A DNA stretch of 64,000 nt. It comes from an uncultured Lachnospiraceae bacterium (lineage in GTDB: Bacteria > Bacillota > Clostridia > Lachnospirales > Lachnospiraceae). Position numbers and translations under genes: made by a program. Numbering within the stretch: position 1 is the stretch's first letter; every line of letters begins with the position of its first letter. Shown piece by piece: positions 53,452-61,509 of this stretch. Below the pieces are notes generated by a model. It had not been told where the DNA came from and made no database searches. It was given only the letters and a program-made list of their open reading frames with translations. The stretch covers positions 1-64,000 of the forward strand of contig USGU01000015.1 in assembly GCA_900554415.1 (NCBI GenBank), in the 5' to 3' direction.

Positions 53452-54957
53452 ATGGCATATTATTTTAGCGAACCATCACACACATTTAGTGAATATTTAC
53501 TGGTACCAGGCTACTCAAGTTCTCAGTGTCAGCCACAGAACGTGAGTTTAAAAACACCTCTTGTCAGATTTAAAAAGGGAGAGGAACCGGCTATATCTTT
53601 AAATATTCCAATGGTTTCCGCAATTATGCAGGCTGTATCCAATGATACAATGGCCGTTGCACTTGCGAGAGAAGGTGGAATTTCCTTTATTTACGGGTCA
53701 CAGTCAATTGAAGACCAGGCTGCGATGGTAAGAAGAGTGAAATCCTATAAGGCAGGATTTGTAACAAGTGATTCAAATCTGATTCCAGACCAGTGCCTGA
53801 AAGATGTTCTTGCTTTGAAAGAGAAGACCGGACATTCTACCATGGCTGTTACAGATGACGGAACAGCAAATGGCAAATTACTTGGTGTTGTAACAGAGAG
53901 AGATTACAGAATTTCCCGTATGTCTCCGGACACAAAGGTCTCTGAATTTATGACACCATTTGAAAAACTGGTAACAGCAAAGGTTGGGGTTTCTTTAAAA
54001 GAAGCCAATGATATTATCTGGGATTATAAGTTAAATTCCCTTCCAATCATTGATGAAGACCAGAAGCTGGATTCGTTCGTATTCAGAAAAGACTATGATT
54101 CAAAGAAAGCAAATCAGAATGAATTATTAGATGCTCACAAGAGATATGTAGTTGGAGCAGGAATTAACACCAGAGATTATGCAGAACGTGTACCTGCACT
54201 TGTGGAAGCCGGAGTAGATGTACTCTGTATTGACTCCAGTGAAGGCTTCAGTGAATGGCAGAAGCTTACCATTGACTGGATTCGTGAACACTATGGTGAT
54301 TCAGTGAAAGTCGGAGCAGGTAATGTGGTAGACGCAGACGGATTCCGTTTCCTTGCTGACTGCGGTGCTGACTTCATTAAAGTTGGTATCGGCGGTGGTT
54401 CTATCTGTATTACCCGTGAGACAAAGGGAATCGGACGTGGACAGGCTACAGCTACCATTGAAGTTGCAAAAGCAAGAGATGAATATTATAAAGAAACCGG
54501 TATTTACGTGCCAATCTGCAGTGATGGTGGTATTGTTCATGATTATCATATGACCCTTGCACTTGCCATGGGAAGCGATTTCATCATGTTAGGAAGATAT
54601 TTCTCACGTTTTGATGAATCACCTACAAGCAAGGTAAATATCAACGGACAGTACATGAAGGAATACTGGGGAGAAGGAAGTGCCCGCGCAAGAAACTGGC
54701 AGAGATATGACCTTGGCGGAGAGACAAATCTCAAGTTTGAAGAAGGGGTAGATTCTTATGTTCCATATGCAGGTGCTCTGAAGGACAATGTAGGAATTAC
54801 CTTATTGAAGATGAAATCTACCATGTGTAACTGCGGAGCACTTACCATTCCGGAATTGCAGGAAAAAGCAAAGCTTACATTAGTTTCATCCGTAAGTATT
54901 GTAGAAGGCGGTGCGCATGACGTTGTGCTGAAAGATCAGTCAACATCACACCGTTAA
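53452..54957 (+). CDS. guaB: IMP dehydrogenase, divergent type
   Basis: Converts IMP to XMP, the committed step to GMP; 501 residues. The barrel is interrupted by a CBS pair (about residues 105-230: LLGVVTERDYRISRMSPDTK, VSEFMTPFEKLVTAK). The catalytic Cys319 lies in GIGGGSICITRETKG, where most bacterial enzymes have GPGSICTTR. The flap normally containing YRGMGS reads EYWGEGSARARNW. The N-terminus (MAYYFSEPSHTFSEYLLVPG) also differs from the usual start. It thus belongs to a less common branch, but active-site chemistry seems retained. The ZTP riboswitch of fhs begins about 20 bases after the stop. Confidence 0.9.
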   Translation: MAYYFSEPSHTFSEYLLVPGYSSSQCQPQNVSLKTPLVRFKKGEEPAISLNIPMVSAIMQAVSNDTMAVALAREGGISFIYGSQSIEDQAAMVRRVKSYKAGFVTSDSNLIPDQCLKDVLALKEKTGHSTMAVTDDGTANGKLLGVVTERDYRISRMSPDTKVSEFMTPFEKLVTAKVGVSLKEANDIIWDYKLNSLPIIDEDQKLDSFVFRKDYDSKKANQNELLDAHKRYVVGAGINTRDYAERVPALVEAGVDVLCIDSSEGFSEWQKLTIDWIREHYGDSVKVGAGNVVDADGFRFLADCGADFIKVGIGGGSICITRETKGIGRGQATATIEVAKARDEYYKETGIYVPICSDGGIVHDYHMTLALAMGSDFIMLGRYFSRFDESPTSKVNINGQYMKEYWGEGSARARNWQRYDLGGETNLKFEEGVDSYVPYAGALKDNVGITLLKMKSTMCNCGALTIPELQEKAKLTLVSSVSIVEGGAHDVVLKDQSTSHR

Positions 54958-54975
54958 GAAATAGATACAAACAAG

Positions 54976-55075
54976 CTAGTTATACGACTGACGGAAGTGG
55001 AATAGACCACAGGGAGTATAATGAAAGAAAGAGTCGACCGTCTGGGCAAAAAATGTCTGGGGCAGTAGACTCTTT
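54976..55075 (+). promoter_or_regulatory. ZTP (pfl) riboswitch with terminator
   Basis: Aptamer upstream of fhs. P1: ttatac (54980-54985) with gtataa (55016-55021). An inner hairpin: gtgg (54997-55000) with ccac (55007-55010). The conserved 5' domain reads cgactgacgg; the conserved 3' element is ccgtctgggc (55038-55047). ACGG (54991-54994) can pair with CCGT (55038-55041) as the class pseudoknot. A terminator stem aaagagtc (55027-55034) with gactcttt (55068-55075) and T-run forms the expression platform. ZTP/ZMP accumulates when 10-formyl-THF is short; binding should raise fhs expression. Confidence 0.93.
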
Positions 55076-55160
55076 TTCTCTTGATTTCTTCGGATAAATA
55101 AGAGAAAATAGAACCAAAGACATTTTTCAAATCTTAAGCAGAGAAGAAAGAGGTGCCATT

Positions 55161-56831
55161 ATGTTAACAGATGTACAGATTGCGCAGAGTGCAGAAATGA
55201 AACCAATCAAAGAGATTGCAGAACAGTTGGGATTAGGAGAAGAAGATCTGGAACTTTATGGGAAATATAAAGCGAAGATTTCGTTGGAAACAATTTCCAA
55301 AGTAAAAGATAATCCGGATGGAAAACTGATTCTGGTGACAGCGATCAATCCGACTCCGGCAGGAGAAGGAAAGACAACAACCATGATTGGACTTTCTCAG
55401 GCGCTTAATAAACTTGGTAAGAAATCCGTAGTTGCCATGCGTGAGCCGAGCCTTGGACCTTGCTTTGGAGTCAAAGGTGGGGCAGCAGGCGGCGGATATG
55501 CACAGGTTGTTCCGATGGAAGATATTAATTTGCATTTTACCGGTGATATCCATGCGATTACTACTGCAAATAACCTGATTGCAGCAATGCTTGATAATTC
55601 CATCCAGCAGGGAAATCCTCTGGATATTGATACCAGACAGATTGTGTGGAAACGTGTAGTAGACCTAAATGACAGAGCATTAAGACATATCGTAGTAGGA
55701 CTTGGCGGAAAGCCAAACGGAGTGCCAAGAGAAGATGGATTTGATATTTCGGTAGCAAGTGAAGTTATGGCGATTCTTTGTCTGGCTACTTCTCTGGAAG
55801 ATTTGAAGAAAAGAGCGGGCCGCATGATTGTAGCTTACAATCACGCAGGAGAGCCGGTTACGGTAGATGATATTCAGGCTACAGGAGCAGTTACCCTCCT
55901 TTTGAAAGATGCAATTAAGCCGAACTTAGTACAGACCCTTGACCATACACCGGTATTTGTTCATGGTGGACCATTTGCCAATATTGCACACGGCTGTAAT
56001 TCGGTTATGGCAACACAGCTTGCAATGAAATTAGGTGACTATGCTATTACGGAAGCAGGATTCGGTGCAGACCTTGGAGCGGAGAAGTTCTTGGATATCA
56101 AGTGCAGACAGGCTGGATTGAAACCAGATGCAGTTGTTATTGTGGCAACTGTCCGTGCCCTTAAGATGCATGGCGGTGTGGCAAAGAAGGACCTTGGCGA
56201 AGAAAACTTAGAGGCACTCCGCAAAGGAATCGAAAATCTGGAAAAACATATTGAAAATATTGCAAAATACAATCTGCCAAGTGTTGTTGCTATCAATGCT
56301 TTTCCTACAGATACAGAAGCAGAGCTTCAGCTTCTGAATGAAATCTGCAAGAGCAAAGGAGTAGATGTGGCAATCAGTCAGGTCTGGGCAAAAGGTGCAG
56401 ACGGCGGCATTGAACTTGCAGAAAAGCTTCTGGATGTATTAGAAACAAAGAAGGCAGATTTCAAACCAATCTATGACACAGAACTTCCAATCGCAGAGAA
56501 GATTCGCACCATTGCGAAAGAAATCTACGGTGCGGATGATGTGATTTTTACAAAGAAAGTAACCAATAAAATCAAGAAATATGAAGAACAGGGACTTGGA
56601 AATCTTCCAATATGTGTGGCAAAGACACAGTACTCCCTTTCTGATGACCCGACACTTCTTGGAAGACCAAGCGGATTTAAGGTAACCATCAATGAATTGA
56701 TTCCAAATACCGGAGCAGGCTTCCTGGTAGCCATCAGTGGCGATATCATGCGTATGCCAGGTCTTCCGAAAGTTCCGGCAGCAGTCGGTATGGATATTGA
56801 TGAGAATGGAACCATTGTCGGGCTGTTCTAA
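55161..56831 (+). CDS. fhs: Formate-tetrahydrofolate ligase
   Basis: A 556-residue ATP-dependent enzyme making 10-formyl-THF from formate and THF for purine synthesis and, where present, acetogenic carbon flow. Motifs: P-loop TPAGEGKTTTMIGL, EPSLGPCFGVKGGAAGGGYA, FTGDIHAITTANNL and PHGGPFANIAHG-like VHGGPFANIAHGCNS. Length is standard. Controlled by the ZTP riboswitch directly upstream. Followed by an intrinsic terminator and purB. Confidence 0.97.
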   Translation: MLTDVQIAQSAEMKPIKEIAEQLGLGEEDLELYGKYKAKISLETISKVKDNPDGKLILVTAINPTPAGEGKTTTMIGLSQALNKLGKKSVVAMREPSLGPCFGVKGGAAGGGYAQVVPMEDINLHFTGDIHAITTANNLIAAMLDNSIQQGNPLDIDTRQIVWKRVVDLNDRALRHIVVGLGGKPNGVPREDGFDISVASEVMAILCLATSLEDLKKRAGRMIVAYNHAGEPVTVDDIQATGAVTLLLKDAIKPNLVQTLDHTPVFVHGGPFANIAHGCNSVMATQLAMKLGDYAITEAGFGADLGAEKFLDIKCRQAGLKPDAVVIVATVRALKMHGGVAKKDLGEENLEALRKGIENLEKHIENIAKYNLPSVVAINAFPTDTEAELQLLNEICKSKGVDVAISQVWAKGADGGIELAEKLLDVLETKKADFKPIYDTELPIAEKIRTIAKEIYGADDVIFTKKVTNKIKKYEEQGLGNLPICVAKTQYSLSDDPTLLGRPSGFKVTINELIPNTGAGFLVAISGDIMRMPGLPKVPAAVGMDIDENGTIVGLF

Positions 56832-56848
56832 GTAGAAACGTATACTAC

Positions 56849-56871
56849 AAAAAGGTCCATTGGACCTTTTT
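56849..56871 (+). terminator. Terminator after fhs
   Basis: Palindrome aaaaaggtcca (56849-56859) and tggaccttttt (56861-56871), with T-run inside the 3' arm. Confidence 0.75.
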
Positions 56872-56940
56872 GGCAGTTATAGCGTGACAGACAAAGCAAC
56901 TGGAAATAAAGCAAAAATAAAAGAGAAAAGGAATAAGATA

Positions 56941-58323
56941 ATGGATAGACAAGAATTCGAAAGTATGACAATCTGCCCTTTAGATGGACGTTACTCAGGA
57001 ATTAAAGATGCACTTGCTGAATATTTCAGCGAATATGCACTGGTAAAATATCGTGTTCACGTAGAGATTAAGTGGCTTTGCTTTTTAATTGAAAACGTAG
57101 AAAATGAGATTCTTGCAAAGTTTGAAAAATCAAATATGGACAAGATTGAAGCCATTGCAAAGAACTTCAATTACGACTCATTTAAAGCAATAAAAGATAT
57201 CGAGGCAGTGACCCGCCATGATGTAAAAGCTGTAGAATATTTTATTGGCAATCAGTTAAAAGAGATGGGATATGATTATCTGATCAGCTTTGTACATATC
57301 GGATGTACTTCAGAAGATATCAACAATACTTCTTATGCTTGCATGCTGAAAGAGGGGCTTGCAAATGTATGGCTTCCACGTGCAACAGAGATGGCTGATA
57401 TTATTAACGGACTTGCTGAGGAACATAAAGACGACGCTATGCTTGCACACACACACGGACAGCCGGCAACACCGACTACTGTAGGAAAAGAATTTAAGGT
57501 ATATGCTTATAGAATGTATTCCAGCATTGAGAATGTAAAGAGTGTGAAAATCAAAGCCAAATTTAACGGTGCAACCGGAAATTACAGTGCAATTCTCACT
57601 GCATTTCCAAATATCGACTGGCCTTCTATGGCGAAGAAATTTGTGGAAGAGTATCTGGGCGTGGAATTTAACCCACTCACAACACAGATAGAGAGTCATG
57701 ACTATACCTGCCATATTCTGGATGGAATCCGTCATTTTAATAATGTACTCGTTGACTTTGATGTGGATATGTGGCTCTATATTTCCAAAGAATACTTCAA
57801 ACAGATTCCAGTACAGGGAGAAGTGGGAAGCAGCACCATGCCTCATAAGGTAAACCCAATCCGCTTTGAAAACAGTGAAGCAAACGTAGATTTATCAAAC
57901 AACCTTTGTGTGGCACTTTCAAACAAACTTCCAAAATCCAGAATGCAGAGAGATTTGTCCGATTCTTCCAGCCAGAGAAACTTAGGACTTGCATTTGGAT
58001 ATTCCATTCAGGCAATCAGCGAGACAAAAAATGGTCTTGCAAAATGTGTGGTAAACAAAGAAAAGCTTGCCAGTGATTTGAACGAAAAATGGGAAGTTCT
58101 TGCAGAACCAATCCAGACTATGCTTAGAAAATATGGTGTGCCGGATGCTTATGACACACTGAAAGCACTGACAAGAGGAAAGAACATTTCCAAAGAAGAT
58201 ATTCTGAAATTTGCAGAAGGACTGGATATGCTTTCGGAAGAAGACCGGAATACTCTGGTTCATATGACACCAGCTTCTTACATCGGAAAAGCAGCACAGC
58301 TTGCGGAAATCTCTTTAAAATAA
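56941..58323 (+). CDS. purB: Adenylosuccinate lyase
   Basis: A 460-residue fumarase-superfamily enzyme acting twice in purine synthesis (SAICAR to AICAR, adenylosuccinate to AMP). Signature loop SSTMPHKVNPIRFEN; other conserved regions are TSEDINNTSYA and AHTHGQPATPTT. The form is closer to the E. coli-type long PurB. The start is set at ATG 56941 behind AAAAGGAATAAG. It makes AICAR, whose triphosphate ZTP controls fhs just upstream. Followed after about 100 bases by the PurF-like gene. Confidence 0.96.
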   Translation: MDRQEFESMTICPLDGRYSGIKDALAEYFSEYALVKYRVHVEIKWLCFLIENVENEILAKFEKSNMDKIEAIAKNFNYDSFKAIKDIEAVTRHDVKAVEYFIGNQLKEMGYDYLISFVHIGCTSEDINNTSYACMLKEGLANVWLPRATEMADIINGLAEEHKDDAMLAHTHGQPATPTTVGKEFKVYAYRMYSSIENVKSVKIKAKFNGATGNYSAILTAFPNIDWPSMAKKFVEEYLGVEFNPLTTQIESHDYTCHILDGIRHFNNVLVDFDVDMWLYISKEYFKQIPVQGEVGSSTMPHKVNPIRFENSEANVDLSNNLCVALSNKLPKSRMQRDLSDSSSQRNLGLAFGYSIQAISETKNGLAKCVVNKEKLASDLNEKWEVLAEPIQTMLRKYGVPDAYDTLKALTRGKNISKEDILKFAEGLDMLSEEDRNTLVHMTPASYIGKAAQLAEISLK

Positions 58324-58428
58324 CAGGCAGCGTATAGCAAACAGCAATATAGGAAGCAACGTCCTGCGAAAGAGAAGCGGGTAGGACATGTGGTATAGAA
58401 AGAACAGAAGATTCAGGAGGGTAAGAGC

Positions 58429-59874
58429 ATGGGTGGCTTTTTTGGAGTAGCTTCGAAAGAAGATTGTGTATTGGAACTTTTCTATGGGGTGGATTATCAC
58501 TCTCATCTGGGGACGAGACGTGCCGGTATGGCGGTGCATGGGAAAGACGGTTTTAATCGTTCGATTCATAATATCGAAAACTCGCCATTTCGTACGAAAT
58601 TTGAAAACGATGTGGCAGGAATGAAGGGAAATCTGGGAATAGGATGTATTTCTGATTATGACCCTCAGCCACTTTTAATTCAGTCTCATCTGGGCAGCTT
58701 TGCCATTACAACCGTAGGAAAAATCAATAATGCGGACGAATTGATGAAGACATTGTATTCCAGTGAAAATGTACATTTTCAGGAAATGACAAGTGGACGG
58801 ATCAATGCCACAGAACTGGTGGCGGCATTAATCTGCAGACAGCCTTCTATTCTGGAAGGAATCCGCTATGTGCAGGAAGTGATAGACGGCTCTATGTCGC
58901 TTCTGCTGATGACAAAAGACGGCATATATGCAGCCAGAGATAAGTATGGAAGAACACCGATTGAAATCGGAAAGAAGGACAATGCATATTGTATTTCTTT
59001 TGAAAGCTTTGCGTATATCAATCTTGGATTTACGGATTACAAAGAACTTGGACCGGCTGAAATTGTCTATGTGACACCGGAAGAAGTAAATACGGTGGGA
59101 GAAGCAGGAGAAGATATGCAGATTTGTTCTTTCTTGTGGCTCTATTATGGATATCCGACTGCTTCTTATGAGGGCGTCAATGTAGAAGAAATGCGTTATA
59201 ACTGCGGTCGTATGCTGGCGCGCAGAGACGGGGATTCCATTCATCCGGATATGATTGCCGGAGTTCCGGATTCCGGTGTGCCACATGCAATTGGATATGC
59301 CAATGAATCCGGTATTCCATATGCAAGACCATTTATCAAATATACGCCAACATGGCCGAGATCTTTCATGCCGACTAATCAGGAACAGAGAAATCTGATT
59401 GCACGTATGAAACTGATTCCGGTAAAAGAACTGATTGAGGATAAGAAACTGCTTCTGATTGATGACTCCATTGTACGTGGAACCCAGCTTCGTGAAACTA
59501 CGGAATTTCTCTATAACAGCGGCGCAAAAGAGGTTCATGTACGACCTGCTTGTCCACCATTGTTATACGGCTGTAAATTCCTCAATTTCTCCCGTTCTAA
59601 GTCTGACATGGATTTAATCACAAGACGGGTTATTTATGACTTAGAGGGCACGACAGAGCCGTCAGAAGAGATTCTGCAGCAATATGCAGATCCGGATCAT
59701 CCAAAATATCAGGCGATGCTGGATGAAATCTGTAAGAGATTGAATTTTACATCACTTCGATTCCACCGTCTGGATGATATGATTGAGTCCATTGGACTTC
59801 CGTCAGAAAAACTCTGTACATATTGCTGGAACGGAAAAGAATGCAAGGGACATTGTTGTCATTGCAAAAAATAA
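58429..59874 (+). CDS. Amidophosphoribosyltransferase-like protein lacking nucleophile Cys
   Basis: A 481-residue PurF homologue. The start is MGGFFGVASKEDC; in active PurF the second residue is the Cys that attacks glutamine (MCG...). Here codon 2 is GGT, Gly, and a good AGGAGG fixes the start. The rest is intact: HLGTRRAGMAV, the PRPP motif LLLIDDSIVRGTQ and all four positions of the Bacillus-type 4Fe-4S ligands (Cys233, Cys382, Cys463, Cys466). A Cys-rich tail (CKGHCCHCKK) ends the protein. It may use ammonia, have another substrate, or be regulatory. Confidence 0.85.
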   Translation: MGGFFGVASKEDCVLELFYGVDYHSHLGTRRAGMAVHGKDGFNRSIHNIENSPFRTKFENDVAGMKGNLGIGCISDYDPQPLLIQSHLGSFAITTVGKINNADELMKTLYSSENVHFQEMTSGRINATELVAALICRQPSILEGIRYVQEVIDGSMSLLLMTKDGIYAARDKYGRTPIEIGKKDNAYCISFESFAYINLGFTDYKELGPAEIVYVTPEEVNTVGEAGEDMQICSFLWLYYGYPTASYEGVNVEEMRYNCGRMLARRDGDSIHPDMIAGVPDSGVPHAIGYANESGIPYARPFIKYTPTWPRSFMPTNQEQRNLIARMKLIPVKELIEDKKLLLIDDSIVRGTQLRETTEFLYNSGAKEVHVRPACPPLLYGCKFLNFSRSKSDMDLITRRVIYDLEGTTEPSEEILQQYADPDHPKYQAMLDEICKRLNFTSLRFHRLDDMIESIGLPSEKLCTYCWNGKECKGHCCHCKK

Positions 59875-59888
59875 AAGGGAAAGATATC

Positions 59889-60512
59889 ATGCAGAATAAA
59901 GGAAAATTTATTGTATTTGAGGGAATTGACGGAAGTGGGAAGAGTACCCAGATCCGTCTTCTTTCAGAACGATTGAAGAAAGAAGGATTTCCTTGTTATA
60001 CAACTATGGAACCGACAGATGGACCGATTGGTTCTCTGATTCATCAGATTATGATTGGCCGGATGAAGACAGATAACAAGGTAATTGCTTCACTATTTGC
60101 GGCAGACCGCTTAGACCATCTGTTAAATGAGGCAAACGGTCTGGCTGCAAAAATCGAAGCAGGTACTACTGTTATCAGTGACCGGTATTATTTGTCATCT
60201 TACGCATATCACAGTGTTGATATGCCTATGGAGCAGGTAATTGCCATGAATGCACCAAGCAGGGATTTGCTAAGACCTGAGCTTCATATTTTTGTAGATA
60301 TAGACCCGGATACAGCCGTTGCCCGTATCGCAGCAAACAGACAGCACACAGAGTTGTTTGAAAAGAAATCCCGTCTTGCAAAAACAAGAGAATGTTACAT
60401 GAATGCGATTGAAAAACTGCAGGGTGAAGAGAACATCGTTATTATAGACGGAACAAAGTCTATAGAAGAGATTGCAGAAGAAGTGTGGATGAATGTGAAG
60501 AAATACTTCTAA
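59889..60512 (+). CDS. tmk: Thymidylate kinase
   Basis: A 207-residue dTMP kinase. P-loop FEGIDGSGKSTQ near the start, TMEPTDGPIG, the DR motif SDRYYLSSYAYHS, and a lid region followed by RECYMNAIEKL. It differs somewhat from the short Gram-positive Tmk (TMEP...IG form), so substrate breadth is uncertain. The start is 59889 (AAAGGGAAAGATATC then ATG); a longer frame overlaps the end of the preceding gene. Followed by a terminator. Confidence 0.92.
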   Translation: MQNKGKFIVFEGIDGSGKSTQIRLLSERLKKEGFPCYTTMEPTDGPIGSLIHQIMIGRMKTDNKVIASLFAADRLDHLLNEANGLAAKIEAGTTVISDRYYLSSYAYHSVDMPMEQVIAMNAPSRDLLRPELHIFVDIDPDTAVARIAANRQHTELFEKKSRLAKTRECYMNAIEKLQGEENIVIIDGTKSIEEIAEEVWMNVKKYF

Positions 60513-60555
60513 GCAGAATGGATACACTCATTCTGAATGAATAATATGGAAAAGG

Positions 60556-60594
60556 AAAACAGGAATCATACCGTTAGTGTGTGGTTTCTGTTTT
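60556..60594 (+). terminator. tmk terminator
   Basis: A 15-bp stem with three G-U pairs between 60556-60570 and 60580-60594, followed by TGCTTTC after the T-run. Confidence 0.7.
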
Positions 60595-60666
60595 TGCTTT
60601 CATGCAAAACATGAAACAATCTGTCAACATGAAAAATCAGAAAATATAAAAACATATATGAAATAG

Positions 60667-60694
60667 TTGAAAAATTCATGGAATATAGTATAAT
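60667..60694 (+). promoter_or_regulatory. Promoter of the APC transporter operon
   Basis: TTGAAA (60667-60672), 16-base spacer, TATAAT (60689-60694). The operator at 60692 overlaps its -10 and start point. Confidence 0.7.
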
Positions 60695-60730
60695 AATGTT
60701 ATCGTGATAACTAATCGCGATAACATTATT
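60692..60730. promoter_or_regulatory. Large operator: 13-bp perfect inverted repeat
   Basis: aataatgttatcg (60692-60704) and cgataacattatt (60718-60730) are perfect inverted repeats around a 13-base centre. Inside lie smaller symmetries: GTTATC-gt-GATAAC (60698-60711) and ATCGCGAT (60714-60721). It overlaps the -10/start region, so a repressor bound here would block transcription of the small-subunit transporter operon. There is no T-run, which argues against a terminator. The cognate regulator is not in the window. Confidence 0.7.
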
Positions 60731-60746
60731 TGGAAGAAGGGATAAA

Positions 60747-61040
60747 ATGAGGAAGGAAATTGGGATTGATAAGAAAAGTATTCAGGCAGTTTTTCGAAAG
60801 GACTGTATATTGTTAGCTGTCTTTCTGACAGCTATGTGGTGTGTATTAATGCCTGTTCTTATGGCTGTATTAGAACTTACCAATGATGGAATTGTAAAAG
60901 GACTGATGACAGGAATTGCATTCTTAAGCGGAGGAGCACTTACCTGGGCAATGATTGCGGTGTTCTTACATATTCGGAACAACAAACTGGCAATTTATAC
61001 GGAAGAATTACAAAATCAGGCATTGGCAGCCAGGAAATAG
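60747..61040 (+). CDS. Small two-helix membrane protein, transporter operon gene 1
   Basis: A 97-residue protein with a charged start (RKEIGIDKKSIQAVFRKDC), two hydrophobic helices (about residues 27-47 and 54-76) and a short charged tail. Preceded by GGAAGAAGGG. First gene of four in one direction with gaps of 14, 0 and 29 bases, the last being an APC-type permease. Not recognised as a family; likely an accessory subunit or assembly factor of the permease. Confidence 0.65.
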   Translation: MRKEIGIDKKSIQAVFRKDCILLAVFLTAMWCVLMPVLMAVLELTNDGIVKGLMTGIAFLSGGALTWAMIAVFLHIRNNKLAIYTEELQNQALAARK

Positions 61041-61054
61041 AGAAGGAAAAGAGT

Positions 61055-61342
61055 ATGGAAAATCAGAAAAAAAAGAAAGAATTAAAAGAAAAGGTCATGT
61101 TAGTTGTGGATATATTTTTTGTGATGGTGCTTTGTCTCATCGTCCTTTTGATTACCATGTTGATACAGAATCACCTTGGTGGAGCAGATACAAGTCATGG
61201 ATATCAAATACGTCCAGAGACACTGATTCCGGTAGCAGCCGCGATTATAGGGTATCTGTTATTTTTGGTCAAAGGTGGAAAGAAGGGCTTGAAAGAAATT
61301 GTAGATGCGGCATATGAAGAAGAGAAAGGCGAGGTGGAGTAA
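61055..61342 (+). CDS. Small two-helix membrane protein, transporter operon gene 2
   Basis: A 95-residue protein with a very basic start (ENQKKKKELKEK), a first helix (MLVVDIFFVMVLCLIVLLIT), a loop with GGADTSHGYQIRPET, a second helix (LIPVAAAIIGYLLFLVKGG) and an acidic tail. Its stop is immediately followed by the ATG of the next gene, so translation is coupled. Function unknown; grouped with the permease by position. Confidence 0.65.
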   Translation: MENQKKKKELKEKVMLVVDIFFVMVLCLIVLLITMLIQNHLGGADTSHGYQIRPETLIPVAAAIIGYLLFLVKGGKKGLKEIVDAAYEEEKGEVE

Positions 61343-61480
61343 ATGAGTATTTTCGCGATTATGAACTATGTAGTATGGGGATTATGTGCCTTTATTGTGC
61401 TTTTACTTGCAAAAGATATTCTAGGTGTTGAAAAACAACGCAGACGGGAACAAGAGGAACAGACAGAGAAAGAAAAATAA
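61343..61480 (+). CDS. 45-residue single-helix membrane protein, operon gene 3
   Basis: A tiny coding region of 45 residues. One hydrophobic helix (YVVWGLCAFIVLLLAKDILG, about residues 9-28) is followed by a Lys/Arg/Glu-rich tail (KQRRREQEEQTEKEK). It begins at the base after the stop of the previous gene, with GAGGTGGAG as SD inside that gene's end, and precedes the permease by 29 bases. The SD, tight coupling and sensible topology support a real gene. Probably a small subunit. Confidence 0.65.
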   Translation: MSIFAIMNYVVWGLCAFIVLLLAKDILGVEKQRRREQEEQTEKEK

Positions 61481-61509
61481 TAGCGGTAAGTTACGTGAGG
61501 AAGAGGATT

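Noticed and set aside
60692..60730. Intrinsic terminator between tmk and the transporter operon
   Set aside because: There is no T-run, the loop centre is itself palindromic, and it overlaps a good -10; tmk has its own terminator at 60556.
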